From Bacillota bacterium (GTDB taxonomy: Bacteria; Bacillota; Bacilli; Bacillales; Cytobacillaceae): DNA of 6,304 nt. Below the pieces are notes generated by a model. It saw nothing but the letters and a program-made list of their open reading frames with translations. It was not told where the DNA came from and ran no database searches. The stretch's first letter is position 1. Each line of letters begins with the position of its first letter. Below are positions 1 through 6,304 of the stretch, one piece after another. Made by a program: the position numbers and the translations under genes. The DNA lies in contig JAUZPT010000182.1 of NCBI GenBank assembly GCA_030705745.1, forward strand, positions 1 to 6,304, given 5' to 3'.

Positions 1-1011
1 ATTGCCGGAAAATGGCTTGAACGTGCAGGGCATCAAAAGGTGCTGCTATCCGCACTTCTCATTTTCTTTATCGCTTCCCTTTTATATTTCATTCCAAAAA
101 CCCTTCCTGGATTACTTTTGATTCGTTTTTTACATGGGGTTGGCTTTGGTATGGCAACGACTGCAGTGGGTGCGATCGTCGCTGATATCATCCCGGATGC
201 AAGGCGTGGAGAAGGAATGGGATATTTTATAATGTCAGCTAATTTGGCAATGGTTCTGGGTCCTTTTATTGGAATCATGACCATTCAGCAATTTGGTCCG
301 ACCATTCTTTTCACCTTCAGCGTGGTTGGAGCGTTAGGGTCGTTACTTACAGGCATGAGTGTAAAATTATCACAAAGAAATCATATGAAACAGGCACACT
401 CCTCTTCTCCTTTTTCTTTTCGAGCCTTTTTCGAAACTTCCGCCGTTCCGATATCGATTGTCGGTTCGTTCTTTGCACTCGTGTACTCGTCCATTCTGTC
501 CTTTGTATCAGTTTACGCAAATGATATTCATCTTGGAACAGTTTCCAGCCTTTTCTTTGTCGTATATGCGGTGGTTCTCTTAATTTCAAGGCCATTTACA
601 GGCAAATGGTTTGACCTCCGCGGTGCAAACATAATTGTATTCCCGTCAATTATTTTATTTGCACTTGGCATGTTTATTTTAAGTAAAAGTGGTTCAGCTG
701 GCAGTTTCCTCTTTTCAGCTGGCTTGATCGGCCTAGGATGGGGTACCATTTTCCCAACGTTTCAAACGATTGCTATTCAGGATGCCGCGCCACATAAAAG
801 AGGTTTGGCAACTGCTACCTTTTTATCAATCTTTGATACCGGAATTGGACTTGGTTCCTTTATCGTAGGTGTGGCAGTAGCAAAAATAGGATTTCGTTCG
901 TTTTATTTTTTAAGTTCGTTTTATATAATGGCAGGCGTCATTCTCTATTATTATCTGCATGCGAGAAAACAAAAAGCAGCTGAGGAATATAAAAAACGCA
1001 ATGCAGCTTAA
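1..1011 (+). CDS. MFS transporter, 12-helix YwoG-like family, 5' end outside window
   Basis: This is a proton-driven major facilitator superfamily permease of the inner membrane, probably an exporter; the substrate is unknown. The frame is open from the first base, so the start lies upstream. 336 residues are visible against roughly 390-400 in the family, so about 50-60 residues (helices 1-2) are missing. The GTG at position 40 is an internal valine, not a start: the residues before it (AGKWLERAGHQK) are the conserved motif-A loop between helices 2 and 3. The matching loop of the second half is RPFTGKWFDLRG, encoded near 589-624. Ten hydrophobic helices follow motif A, split by a hydrophilic central loop around visible residues 119-146. 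RRGEGMGYF and PHKRGLATATF are typical MFS cytoplasmic-loop motifs. The C-terminus is short and lysine-rich. There is no clear terminator behind it, so read-through towards the next transporter is possible. The family is clear; the YwoG-like subgroup is from memory of similar proteins. Confidence 0.9.
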   Translation: MAGKWLERAGHQKVLLSALLIFFIASLLYFIPKTLPGLLLIRFLHGVGFGMATTAVGAIVADIIPDARRGEGMGYFIMSANLAMVLGPFIGIMTIQQFGPTILFTFSVVGALGSLLTGMSVKLSQRNHMKQAHSSSPFSFRAFFETSAVPISIVGSFFALVYSSILSFVSVYANDIHLGTVSSLFFVVYAVVLLISRPFTGKWFDLRGANIIVFPSIILFALGMFILSKSGSAGSFLFSAGLIGLGWGTIFPTFQTIAIQDAAPHKRGLATATFLSIFDTGIGLGSFIVGVAVAKIGFRSFYFLSSFYIMAGVILYYYLHARKQKAAEEYKKRNAA

Positions 1012-1066
1012 ACGTATCTGAACTTAACCAGGAAAGTTATTGAAAAATACATTAGTTAAATTTGAA

Positions 1067-1079
1067 AGTTTTTAAAACT
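1067..1079. promoter_or_regulatory. Perfect inverted repeat, possible operator upstream of DHA2 exporter
   Basis: The sequence AGTTTT-T-AAAACT is a perfect 6-base inverted repeat around one base. It ends 8 bases before the -35 box of the predicted exporter promoter. A looser outer pair, TAGTT at 1053-1057 and AACTA at 1076-1080, has the same symmetry. DHA2 exporters are often controlled by TetR or MarR repressors binding such palindromes, but no regulator gene lies in the window. AT-rich palindromes of this size also arise by chance. Confidence 0.25.
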
Positions 1080-1087
1080 ATCCATAA

Positions 1088-1117
1088 TTGACAATTTTCC
1101 CCCTTACCATTTAACAT
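1088..1117 (+). promoter_or_regulatory. Sigma-A-type promoter of the DHA2 exporter
   Basis: A perfect -35 box TTGACA (1088-1093) is followed after 18 bases by TAACAT (1112-1117), which matches the -10 consensus at four of six positions. Transcription would begin near 1124 and give a leader of about 60 bases before the ATG at 1184. The exporter can therefore be expressed apart from the upstream MFS gene. The -35 box is strong; the -10 is only fair. Confidence 0.5.
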
Positions 1118-1168
1118 TACGGTATCTTTAAAGAATACAAGCAATTATTTTATGTTTTACATTCAGCA

Positions 1169-1175
1169 AGGGGGA
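1169..1175 (+). promoter_or_regulatory. Ribosome binding site of the DHA2 exporter
   Basis: AAGGGGG lies 8 bases before the ATG at 1184 and fixes that start. The next in-frame methionine, residue 21, falls inside the first membrane helix. Confidence 0.7.
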
Positions 1176-1183
1176 AAGGTTAT

Positions 1184-2692
1184 ATGGTTGAAAAAGATCA
1201 AAATCTTAAGTTCGTTGTTGCCGGATTGCTGCTTGGCATCTTAATGGCTGCAATGGATAATACAATCGTTGCAACGGCGATGGGAACGATCGTTTCCGAT
1301 TTGGGCGGGTTTGATAAGTTCATTTGGGTAACATCGGCTTACATGGTTGCAGTAATGGCAGGAATGCCGATTTTCGGAAAGCTTTCCGATATGTATGGAA
1401 GAAAGCGATTTTTTATATTTGGACTTGTTGTTTTCCTCCTCGGATCAGCACTTTGCGGAATTGCGCAAAGCATCGTACAATTAAGTATTTTCCGCGCCAT
1501 TCAGGGCATTGGTGGTGGCGCGCTTATGCCAATTGCCTTCACCATCGTTTTTGATATTTTCCCACCTCAAAACAGAGGGAAAATGACAGGCTTGCTTGGA
1601 GCCGTTTTCGGTGCATCGAGCGTGCTAGGGCCTTTATTAGGCGCCTATATTACCGATTATATTAGCTGGCATTGGGTTTTTTATGTGAATGTTCCAATTG
1701 GGATTTTATCCTTCTTTTTTATCGTCCGTTACTATAAAGAGTCTTTGGTTCATTCCAAACAAAAAATCGATTGGCTTGGAGCAATTACACTCGTAATTTC
1801 CGTGGTCAGCTTGATGTTTGCTTTGGAATTGGGTGGAAAACAGTACGATTGGAACTCCATTCAGATTTTGAGCTTATTCGGAAGCTTTTTCGTTTTTTTA
1901 GTTGCTTTTTTCTTCGCCGAGGTAAAAGCAGAGGAACCGATTCTCCCGCTATGGCTATTTAAGAAACGCTTGTTTGCAACATCGCAGCTATTGGCCTTTT
2001 TATATGGTGGTACGTTTATTATATTAACCGTTTTTATTCCAATTTTTGTTCAGGCAGTTTTTGGCGGTTCGGCGAAAAATGCCGGTTTAATCCTGACACC
2101 AATGATGTTGGGGTCCGTTGCCGGCAGCTCATTTGGCGGTATTTTCCTGACAAAAACGTCATTTCGGAACTTAATGTTTGTATCCATTCTTTCTTATATC
2201 ACAGGTATGTACTTCCTTGGAACGATGACACCTGAAACGTCGAGGACATTGGTGACTCTTTATATGATTTTAGTAGGTTTTGGCGTCGGTTTCTCCTTTT
2301 CACTTTTGCCGACGGCATCAACGCACAATTTGGAGCCGCAATACCGCGGTACTGCAAATTCGACGAATGCATTTCTTCGTTCTTTCGGGATGACGCTAGG
2401 TGTCACTATTTTCGGATCGATTCAGAGCAGCATGTTTACCGATAAATTAAAAGAAGCGTTCAAAGGCATGCATGGTTCAGGCGGATTCAAAATGGGCGAC
2501 CCTCGACAAATTTTCCAGTCTGGTACACGTGCAAAAATTCCACCTTTTATTTTGGATAAAATTATCAATGCGATGTCAGTATCGATTACACATACGTTCA
2601 TGCTCGCATTAATACCGATTGTCATTGCACTAATAACCATCTTCTTCATGGGCAAGGCAAGAGTGGAAATTACCAAAAAGGCTACTAATTAA
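1184..2692 (+). CDS. DHA2-family (EmrB/QacA type) 14-helix multidrug MFS exporter
   Basis: This is a proton-coupled drug exporter of the cytoplasmic membrane, complete at 502 residues, the usual length for the 14-helix DHA2 group. Helix 1 carries MDNTIVATAM (residues 24-33), the acidic motif D1 of this family. Motif A, GKLSDMYGRKR, is at 65-75, motif B, RAIQGIGGG, at 104-112, and the antiporter motif C region, GASSVLGPLLG, at 143-153. SWHWVFYVNVPIG (161-173) is typical of EmrB/QacA members. YRGTANSTNAFLRSFG (387-402) is a conserved cytoplasmic stretch, and a hydrophilic loop at about 415-465 precedes the last helix, as in Bacillus relatives. It resembles the B. subtilis Mdr/MdtP (YusP) subgroup, known for puromycin, fluoroquinolone or fusidic acid efflux, but the substrate here cannot be read from sequence. 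It has its own promoter and ribosome binding site, and its TAA merges into a hairpin terminator. No adjacent TetR or MarR regulator is visible. Confidence 0.93.
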   Translation: MVEKDQNLKFVVAGLLLGILMAAMDNTIVATAMGTIVSDLGGFDKFIWVTSAYMVAVMAGMPIFGKLSDMYGRKRFFIFGLVVFLLGSALCGIAQSIVQLSIFRAIQGIGGGALMPIAFTIVFDIFPPQNRGKMTGLLGAVFGASSVLGPLLGAYITDYISWHWVFYVNVPIGILSFFFIVRYYKESLVHSKQKIDWLGAITLVISVVSLMFALELGGKQYDWNSIQILSLFGSFFVFLVAFFFAEVKAEEPILPLWLFKKRLFATSQLLAFLYGGTFIILTVFIPIFVQAVFGGSAKNAGLILTPMMLGSVAGSSFGGIFLTKTSFRNLMFVSILSYITGMYFLGTMTPETSRTLVTLYMILVGFGVGFSFSLLPTASTHNLEPQYRGTANSTNAFLRSFGMTLGVTIFGSIQSSMFTDKLKEAFKGMHGSGGFKMGDPRQIFQSGTRAKIPPFILDKIINAMSVSITHTFMLALIPIVIALITIFFMGKARVEITKKATN

Positions 2693-2731
2693 AAAAACGC
2701 GGAGAGTGTATAGAACTCTCCGCGTTTTTTT
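2691..2731. terminator. Bidirectional intrinsic terminator between exporter and pgcA
   Basis: A perfect stem pairs 2691-2707 with 2715-2731 around a 7-base loop. Its core is ten pairs, CGCGGAGAGT against ACTCTCCGCG, flanked by seven A residues on the left and seven T residues on the right. It therefore works as hairpin plus U-tract on both strands. It overlaps the last two bases of the exporter stop codon and starts 12 bases beyond the pgcA stop, so it serves both convergent genes. Confidence 0.93.
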
Positions 2732-2743
2732 GTTTATGCAAAA

Positions 2744-4486
2744 TTAGTTTTCTTGAGCGCTTTTAACCTTTGTATCAACTAGTTCCATAAAATCTTTTTC
2801 AATCTCTTTTAATTTCTTTTGGCTTTGCTCGAGGCTAGAACTGTTTACACCGAAATAAAATTTCACTTTTGGTTCAGTCCCTGATGGCCTTAAGCAGACC
2901 CAAGAACCATCTGTAAATGTATATTTTAATACATTCGACTTTGGAAGATCGATTTTTTCAGTTTCATTGCCTGCAACCTTAATTCCTGTTAAGTAATCTT
3001 CAGCGGTTAAAACCGTCAAGCCGCCCAATTTTGTCAATGGCTCGGAACGGAAAGAAGCGAGGATTTTCTGGATCAATTCTGCTCCGTCTTTTCCTTTTAA
3101 CGTTAAGGAACGAAGACCTTCCTGATAGTAGCCGTATTTTTCAAAAACCTGCATTAAGCCTTCGTAAAGCGACATGTCTTTTTTCTTGTAATACGCGCAT
3201 ACTTCAGTAGCTAGAAGAGCCGCCTGCACCGCATCTTTATCACGCGCAAAGTCGCCAATTAAATAGCCGTAACTTTCTTCATAACCGAATAAAAAAGTAT
3301 AGTCGCCTGATGCTTCATATTCATTTATTTTTTCAGCGATAAATTTAAAGCCTGTTAGTACGTCGATTGTATCCAAATTGTATTCCGCTGCAATCTTTCT
3401 GCCAATTTCGGATGTGACAATCGTTTTTAGAACGACGCCGTTTCTCGGAAGCGTACCTTTTGCCGTTTTTTCAGTCAAAATATAATCGAGCAATAAGGCA
3501 CCTGTCTGGTTGCCAGTAAGGACAACATACTCCCCTTCTGGATTTTTCACTGCAATTCCCAGCCTGTCTGCATCCGGATCAGTGGCAATTAAAAGGTCTG
3601 CACCTATTTTCTTTCCATCTCGTATCGCTAGTTCAAATGCCGCGTGTTCCTCAGGATTTGGGCTTTTTACGGTTGAAAATTCAGCATCAGGTAATTCCTG
3701 TTCCGCAACAATATGGACATTTTGATAGTTCAGTGCCTGAAGTGCTGCTCGAACGGGCTTGTTAGCCGTCCCGTGGAGCGGTGTAAATACAATCTTAATG
3801 TCCGTTTCTTTGGCAAGGTTTGGATTTTCTGAAATCGTAACTAGCTTATCTGTGTATGCAGCGTCAATTTCAGGTCCAATCATTTTAATTAACCCAGCTT
3901 CACGCAATTCAGTTTCATTTTTCACTTCAATAAGCAGCTCGTTTTCGATTTCATTTACTTTGGCGATGACAAGATCGGCGCTTTCAGGAGGAAGTTGTCC
4001 ACCATCGGTACCATATACCTTATATCCGTTGTATTCAGGTGGATTATGGCTGGCCGTCACTACAATGCCAGAAAAAGCATTAAGATAACGCACAGCAAAA
4101 GAGAGCTCTGGAGTAGGTCTTAATTCTTCAAACACATAGGTTTGAATTCCCCTAGTAGCTAGCGTTTTCGCAGCTTCCATTGCAAATTCGGGTGATTTAT
4201 GGCGAGAATCGTAGGCGATGACAACACCTCTTTTTTTCGCTTCAACACCTTGAGAATCAATAAAGGCTGCCAAACCTGCAGAAGCCTTGCGGACCGTATA
4301 TAAATTCATTCGGTTTGTGCCGACGCCAATTTCACCGCGCATTCCACCGGTTCCAAATTCGAGGTTTTTATAAAATACTTCTTCAAGTTGCTTCTCATCA
4401 CTCTTCATTGCTTCTAATTGCATCTTCAGTTCTGTATCTAACTGATTAAAATGAAACCATCTATCAGCTGTAGCATTCCAGGTCAT
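2744..4486 (-). CDS. pgcA: Alpha-phosphoglucomutase (phosphohexomutase family)
   Basis: The enzyme interconverts glucose 6-phosphate and glucose 1-phosphate in the cytoplasm. In Bacillus this supplies GtaB (UDP-glucose synthesis) for the glycolipid anchor of lipoteichoic acid and for wall teichoic acid glucosylation, and it links nutrition to cell size through UgtP. All four active-site loops are visible in the 580-residue protein: the phosphoserine loop TASHNPP with Ser146, the Mg2+ loop DPDADR with Asp303, Asp305 and Asp307, the sugar-binding loop GYEES at 401-405, and the C-terminal phosphate-binding loop RPSGTEPK at 533-540. The N-terminal [10 protein letters not shown] (45-54) is characteristic of this subgroup. 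Length and sequence agree closely with B. subtilis PgcA (YhxB), so activity should be intact. The ATG is fixed by a strong AGGAGG 7 bases upstream. It is transcribed alone: the gene upstream on this strand has its own terminator, and the 3' end shares the bidirectional hairpin. Phosphomannomutase side activity is possible. Confidence 0.96.
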   Translation of the reverse strand: MTWNATADRWFHFNQLDTELKMQLEAMKSDEKQLEEVFYKNLEFGTGGMRGEIGVGTNRMNLYTVRKASAGLAAFIDSQGVEAKKRGVVIAYDSRHKSPEFAMEAAKTLATRGIQTYVFEELRPTPELSFAVRYLNAFSGIVVTASHNPPEYNGYKVYGTDGGQLPPESADLVIAKVNEIENELLIEVKNETELREAGLIKMIGPEIDAAYTDKLVTISENPNLAKETDIKIVFTPLHGTANKPVRAALQALNYQNVHIVAEQELPDAEFSTVKSPNPEEHAAFELAIRDGKKIGADLLIATDPDADRLGIAVKNPEGEYVVLTGNQTGALLLDYILTEKTAKGTLPRNGVVLKTIVTSEIGRKIAAEYNLDTIDVLTGFKFIAEKINEYEASGDYTFLFGYEESYGYLIGDFARDKDAVQAALLATEVCAYYKKKDMSLYEGLMQVFEKYGYYQEGLRSLTLKGKDGAELIQKILASFRSEPLTKLGGLTVLTAEDYLTGIKVAGNETEKIDLPKSNVLKYTFTDGSWVCLRPSGTEPKVKFYFGVNSSSLEQSQKKLKEIEKDFMELVDTKVKSAQEN

Positions 4487-4493
4487 AATATCT

Positions 4494-4499
4494 CCTCCT
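4494..4499 (-). promoter_or_regulatory. Ribosome binding site of pgcA
   Basis: Read on the minus strand, AGGAGG lies 7 bases before the ATG at 4486. It is a near-consensus Shine-Dalgarno sequence and indicates strong translation. Confidence 0.85.
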
Positions 4500-4566
4500 G
4501 CATTTCCTTTACTTATTTGTTCGTTTTTTTTTGAAATAATCCTTTAAAAAACGTGAATTTTATAAG

Positions 4567-4584
4567 GTTTTCAAATGAGAAAAC
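4567..4584. repeat. Inverted repeat in the pgcA upstream region
   Basis: GTTTTC and GAAAAC form a perfect 6-base inverted repeat around a 6-base centre, about 80 bases upstream of the pgcA start. It has no T-tract directly behind it on either strand, so it does not look like a terminator. It could be an operator or a small leader hairpin. It does not fit the CcpA cre consensus, because the TG-to-CG spacing is wrong. I could not place a convincing -35/-10 pair for pgcA. TATAAA-like -10 candidates on the minus strand occur near 4599-4604 and 4560-4565, but neither has a good -35. Confidence 0.3.
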
Positions 4585-4713
4585 GTTCCTTCCTCATTTT
4601 ATATGTAAATTATCTTTTTTTCCATTCTTGCTTTCACCATTTTCACAAATTGAAATAGTCCATGAACAAATCTTTATGAGCATTTGAGAAATTGTTGGTT
4701 TTCGCTTAAAATT

Positions 4714-4735
4714 AAAAAAGCCTGCATCCGCAGGC
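4714..4735 (-). terminator. Intrinsic terminator of the YhcU/DUF5365-type gene
   Basis: On the minus strand, GCCTGC-GGAT-GCAGGC forms a perfect 6-pair GC-rich stem with a 4-base loop (4720-4735), followed at once by six T residues (4714-4719). It starts 9 bases beyond the stop codon at 4745. On the plus strand the hairpin is followed by CTTTCC, so it acts in one direction only. It separates this gene from pgcA. Confidence 0.88.
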
Positions 4736-4744
4736 CTTTCCTCT

Positions 4745-5143
4745 TTAAATAAGCATTTCATTAGCTGCACTTGTGTAGACGCTAAAACTGTCATTTTTTA
4801 AATCTTTGGCATGCAGGAAATGGATATAATCAAAAGGAAAATAAAATCCGAACTCTTTTAATGTAGCGGCATTTTTGTTGAAGAGAAATTCATAGTGTTC
4901 CTGGGGAATGTTCGATTCCAAAATAAAGATCATTATTTGGAGGCAGGACATGACATGAAATGCTTCTCTTAATGTGTCGAAATGTTGAAATTGTCCCTCG
5001 GAAGCATATAAGACTTTTAATCGTTGAAATTTCATTATTTCTGTATCATTAAAATAAAGAGGAAATATATTTGAATAAAAATACTGAATCAATACACTTA
5101 TTTCTTCCTCCTGACTTGGTGTTGATGCAAAAACAATCTTCAC
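4745..5143 (-). CDS. yhcU: Uncharacterised YhcU/DUF5365-type protein
   Basis: This is a small, probably cytoplasmic protein of 132 residues whose function is not known. It has no signal peptide and no clear membrane helix; a moderately hydrophobic stretch, MSCLQIMIFILES (about residues 64-76), looks more like a buried helix. The N-terminus MKIVFASTPSQEEEI is what I recall for the YhcU family of Bacillus, and length and composition (many aromatic residues, acidic N-terminal half) agree. I see no catalytic motif. The start is GTG at 5143, supported by the conserved N-terminus and by AAAGGTGG (5151-5158) 7 bases upstream. It is divergent from the pseudouridine synthase gene, as part of a neighbourhood I associate with yhcT-yhcU in B. 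subtilis, and it has its own terminator. The family name is from memory of similar proteins; no role is inferred. Confidence 0.82.
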   Translation of the reverse strand: MKIVFASTPSQEEEISVLIQYFYSNIFPLYFNDTEIMKFQRLKVLYASEGQFQHFDTLREAFHVMSCLQIMIFILESNIPQEHYEFLFNKNAATLKEFGFYFPFDYIHFLHAKDLKNDSFSVYTSAANEMLI

Positions 5144-5150
5144 TTGAAAC

Positions 5151-5158
5151 CCACCTTT
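5151..5158 (-). promoter_or_regulatory. Ribosome binding site deciding a GTG start
   Basis: Minus-strand AAAGGTGG, 7 bases before GTG at 5143, is a moderate Shine-Dalgarno sequence. With the conserved MKIVFAST N-terminus it selects GTG over internal ATG codons; the first of these is Met37. Confidence 0.55.
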
Positions 5159-5202
5159 GTCATCCTTTTATCTTTATATTATCTTTTTTTAGAATACCAT
5201 AG

Positions 5203-5230
5203 TTGACATTTAAAAACGGGTGGTAATAAT
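5203..5230 (+). promoter_or_regulatory. Sigma-A-type promoter of the pseudouridine synthase gene
   Basis: A perfect TTGACA (5203-5208) is followed after 16 bases by AATAAT (5225-5230), matching the -10 consensus at five of six positions. Transcription would start near 5237 and leave a leader of about 84 bases. I could not assign a good promoter for the divergent minus-strand gene in the same 177-base gap. Confidence 0.55.
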
Positions 5231-5236
5231 ACCCAC
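5218..5236. repeat. Quasi-palindrome overlapping the -10 region
   Basis: GGTA-ATAA-TACC (5222-5233) is a small inverted repeat. It widens to GTGGTA against TACCCAC if one extra C (a G on the minus strand) is looped out. It sits across the predicted -10 box between two divergent genes, where a repressor could act. It is short and imperfect, so chance is a real alternative. Confidence 0.25.
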
Positions 5237-5309
5237 GTATCAGGTAATGATTTACATAATTCCGGACCAAAGTTACGGGATAGTAAATTACAAAAATTCT
5301 TTATTATAC

Positions 5310-5315
5310 AAGGAG
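5310..5315 (+). promoter_or_regulatory. Ribosome binding site of the RluA-family gene
   Basis: AAGGAG lies 5 bases before the ATG at 5321. The spacing is slightly short but acceptable. The alternative ATG at 5339 (residue 7) would be 23 bases away, so 5321 is preferred. Confidence 0.7.
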
Positions 5316-5320
5316 TATTT

Positions 5321-6241
5321 ATGCTGCGATTTAAAAAAATGGGCAAGTGGATTGAATTTACGATTCAAGATAATTGGTCAGGGATTACTGTAGATAGTAT
5401 TTTTCGCGAAAAGTGGAAGGCACCGAAAAAATTCATTCATACTTTTCGGACGGAGAAAAAAGTAACAGTAGATGGGGAACCTGTAAATTGGGATGCCCCC
5501 TTGGCTACAGGTTCTAAAGTACAAGTCCGTTTGTTTGATGAAGAGACTTCAGATTTGAAACCTGCCTTTTTGGATGTACCTGTATTATATGAAGATGATC
5601 ACTTGATTGTTTTTAATAAGCCTCCTTTTATGAGGGTACATCCTAATTCGATTGAGGATGTGGGAACACTTGCCCAAGCTGCTGCATTTCATGTACAAGC
5701 TCAAGGAGAATTAACTTGTGTTCGCCATATACATAGACTTGATAAAGATACGACGGGTGCCATCTTATTTTCCAAACATTCGTTAGTTGGAGCGCTTTTG
5801 GATCAGATGCTGGAAAAAAGGGAAATTAAAAGAACTTATTTAGCAATCATTGATGGCATTTTCCCTCAAAAAAAAGGAATATTTACAGACCCGATCGGGA
5901 GGGATCGCCATCATCCTACGAAGAGGAGAGTATCTTCAACTGGACAGAAGGCGATTACTCATTTCAAAACGATCAAGATTGACCAGAAAAAAAGGCTTAC
6001 AATGGTAAAATGCTGGCTTGACACAGGAAGAACACATCAAATTCGAGTACATTTCAGCCACGCCGGATTCCCTCTTGCTGGAGACGCTGTATATGGGGGA
6101 AGACCAGTATTTAAACGACAAGCCTTGCATGCGGTTAAACTGGAATTCACCCATCCTTTGACAGGAGAATTCATTGTATGCCATGCCCCTTTTACTGACA
6201 ATCCAGTTATTTTTAAAGATATTGATATTTACTCTATTTGA
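5321..6241 (+). CDS. yhcT: RluA-family 23S-rRNA-type pseudouridine synthase (YhcT-like)
   Basis: This cytoplasmic enzyme of 306 residues isomerises uridine to pseudouridine in structured RNA, most likely 23S rRNA by family precedent; the target site cannot be read from the sequence. The catalytic motif HRLDKDTTG (138-146) contains the nucleophile Asp141. LDTGRTHQIRVH (233-244) is the second conserved RluA/RluD motif, followed by GDAVYGG (254-260) and the C-terminal LHAVKLEFTHPLTGE (269-283). Residues 89-99, LYEDDHLIVFN, begin the catalytic domain. The first 75 or so residues have the outline of an S4-like RNA-binding domain (VTVDGEPV then LATGSKVQVRL), but it is divergent and rich in lysine. 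Length is normal for the family and all core motifs are intact. It has its own promoter and lies divergently beside the YhcU-type gene. YhcT is preferred over the paralogues YjbO and YlyB mainly because of this neighbour; the family call is secure, the exact orthologue less so. Confidence 0.92.
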   Translation: MLRFKKMGKWIEFTIQDNWSGITVDSIFREKWKAPKKFIHTFRTEKKVTVDGEPVNWDAPLATGSKVQVRLFDEETSDLKPAFLDVPVLYEDDHLIVFNKPPFMRVHPNSIEDVGTLAQAAAFHVQAQGELTCVRHIHRLDKDTTGAILFSKHSLVGALLDQMLEKREIKRTYLAIIDGIFPQKKGIFTDPIGRDRHHPTKRRVSSTGQKAITHFKTIKIDQKKRLTMVKCWLDTGRTHQIRVHFSHAGFPLAGDAVYGGRPVFKRQALHAVKLEFTHPLTGEFIVCHAPFTDNPVIFKDIDIYSI

Positions 6242-6304
6242 ACTACCCCTCCTTACACACTGAAGAGTCTTGAATAAGGGGATTCCTAAGTACAGAGATC
6301 GATG

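Noticed and set aside
40..42. GTG as start of the first MFS gene
   Set aside because: The upstream in-frame residues to position 1 form the conserved motif-A loop, so the gene continues beyond the left edge.
3759..4088. Plus-strand 109-codon open frame inside pgcA
   Set aside because: It is antisense to a clear, full-length phosphoglucomutase gene and its serine-rich product reflects the codon pattern of the opposite strand.
4573..4590. Possible CcpA cre site near AAAACGTTCC
   Set aside because: The distance between TG and the central CG is two bases too long and the right half lacks the expected CA.
4594..4794. Minus-strand 66-codon open frame
   Set aside because: It overlaps the end of the YhcU-type gene, reads straight through that gene's terminator hairpin, has no convincing ribosome binding site, and its product is low-complexity and family-free.
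6242..6304. Terminator or new gene start after the pseudouridine synthase
   Set aside because: CCTTA/TAAGG (6251-6255 and 6275-6279) is only a 5-pair stem with a long loop and no T-tract. The minus-strand AAGGAGG-like sequence here has no start codon at a usable distance.
1..6304. CRISPR array, insertion sequence, tRNA/rRNA, riboswitch, toxin-antitoxin or defence cassette
   Set aside because: No direct repeat series, terminal inverted repeats with transposase, conserved RNA fold or accessory-type gene was seen. All gaps are under 300 bases and all five genes belong to familiar families.

Overview
The window looks like ordinary chromosomal DNA from a low-GC Firmicute of the Bacillaceae (Bacillus sensu lato). 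The evidence is AT-rich intergenic DNA, strong AGGAGG-type ribosome binding sites, sigma-A-like TTGACA promoters, and proteins that read as orthologues of Bacillus subtilis families (PgcA, a YhcU/DUF5365-type protein, a YhcT-type RluA pseudouridine synthase, YwoG-like and Mdr/MdtP-like MFS pumps). The genus cannot be fixed from the sequence alone.

Layout. Positions 1-1011 (+) hold the 3' part of a 12-helix MFS transporter that runs in from the left edge. A 172-base gap carries a good sigma-A promoter and a small perfect inverted repeat. It leads to a complete 14-helix DHA2 (EmrB/QacA-type) drug exporter at 1184-2692 (+). A symmetrical hairpin at 2691-2731, with A and T tracts on both sides, ends this gene and also the convergent phosphoglucomutase gene pgcA (2744-4486, -). 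The 258-base gap 4487-4744 contains the pgcA ribosome binding site, an inverted repeat in its leader, and the terminator of the next minus-strand gene. That gene (4745-5143, -) encodes a 132-residue uncharacterised YhcU/DUF5365-type protein. It is divergent from an RluA-family pseudouridine synthase (5321-6241, +) across a 177-base gap that holds the synthase promoter. The last 63 bases hold no gene or clear terminator.

How the genes fit together. They are independent units, not one operon: two membrane exporters, a central sugar-phosphate enzyme that feeds UDP-glucose for cell-envelope polymers, and an RNA modification enzyme beside a small protein of unknown role. As I recall the B. subtilis map, yhcT, yhcU and pgcA (yhxB) lie in the same general neighbourhood, so the right half looks like a compacted version of a conserved Bacillus region, while the two MFS genes are more variable cargo.

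I found no mobile element, CRISPR array, RNA gene, defence cassette or convincing undescribed system. The findings are modest: regulatory palindromes, the shared terminator, and the conserved but uncharacterised YhcU-type gene beside a pseudouridine synthase.
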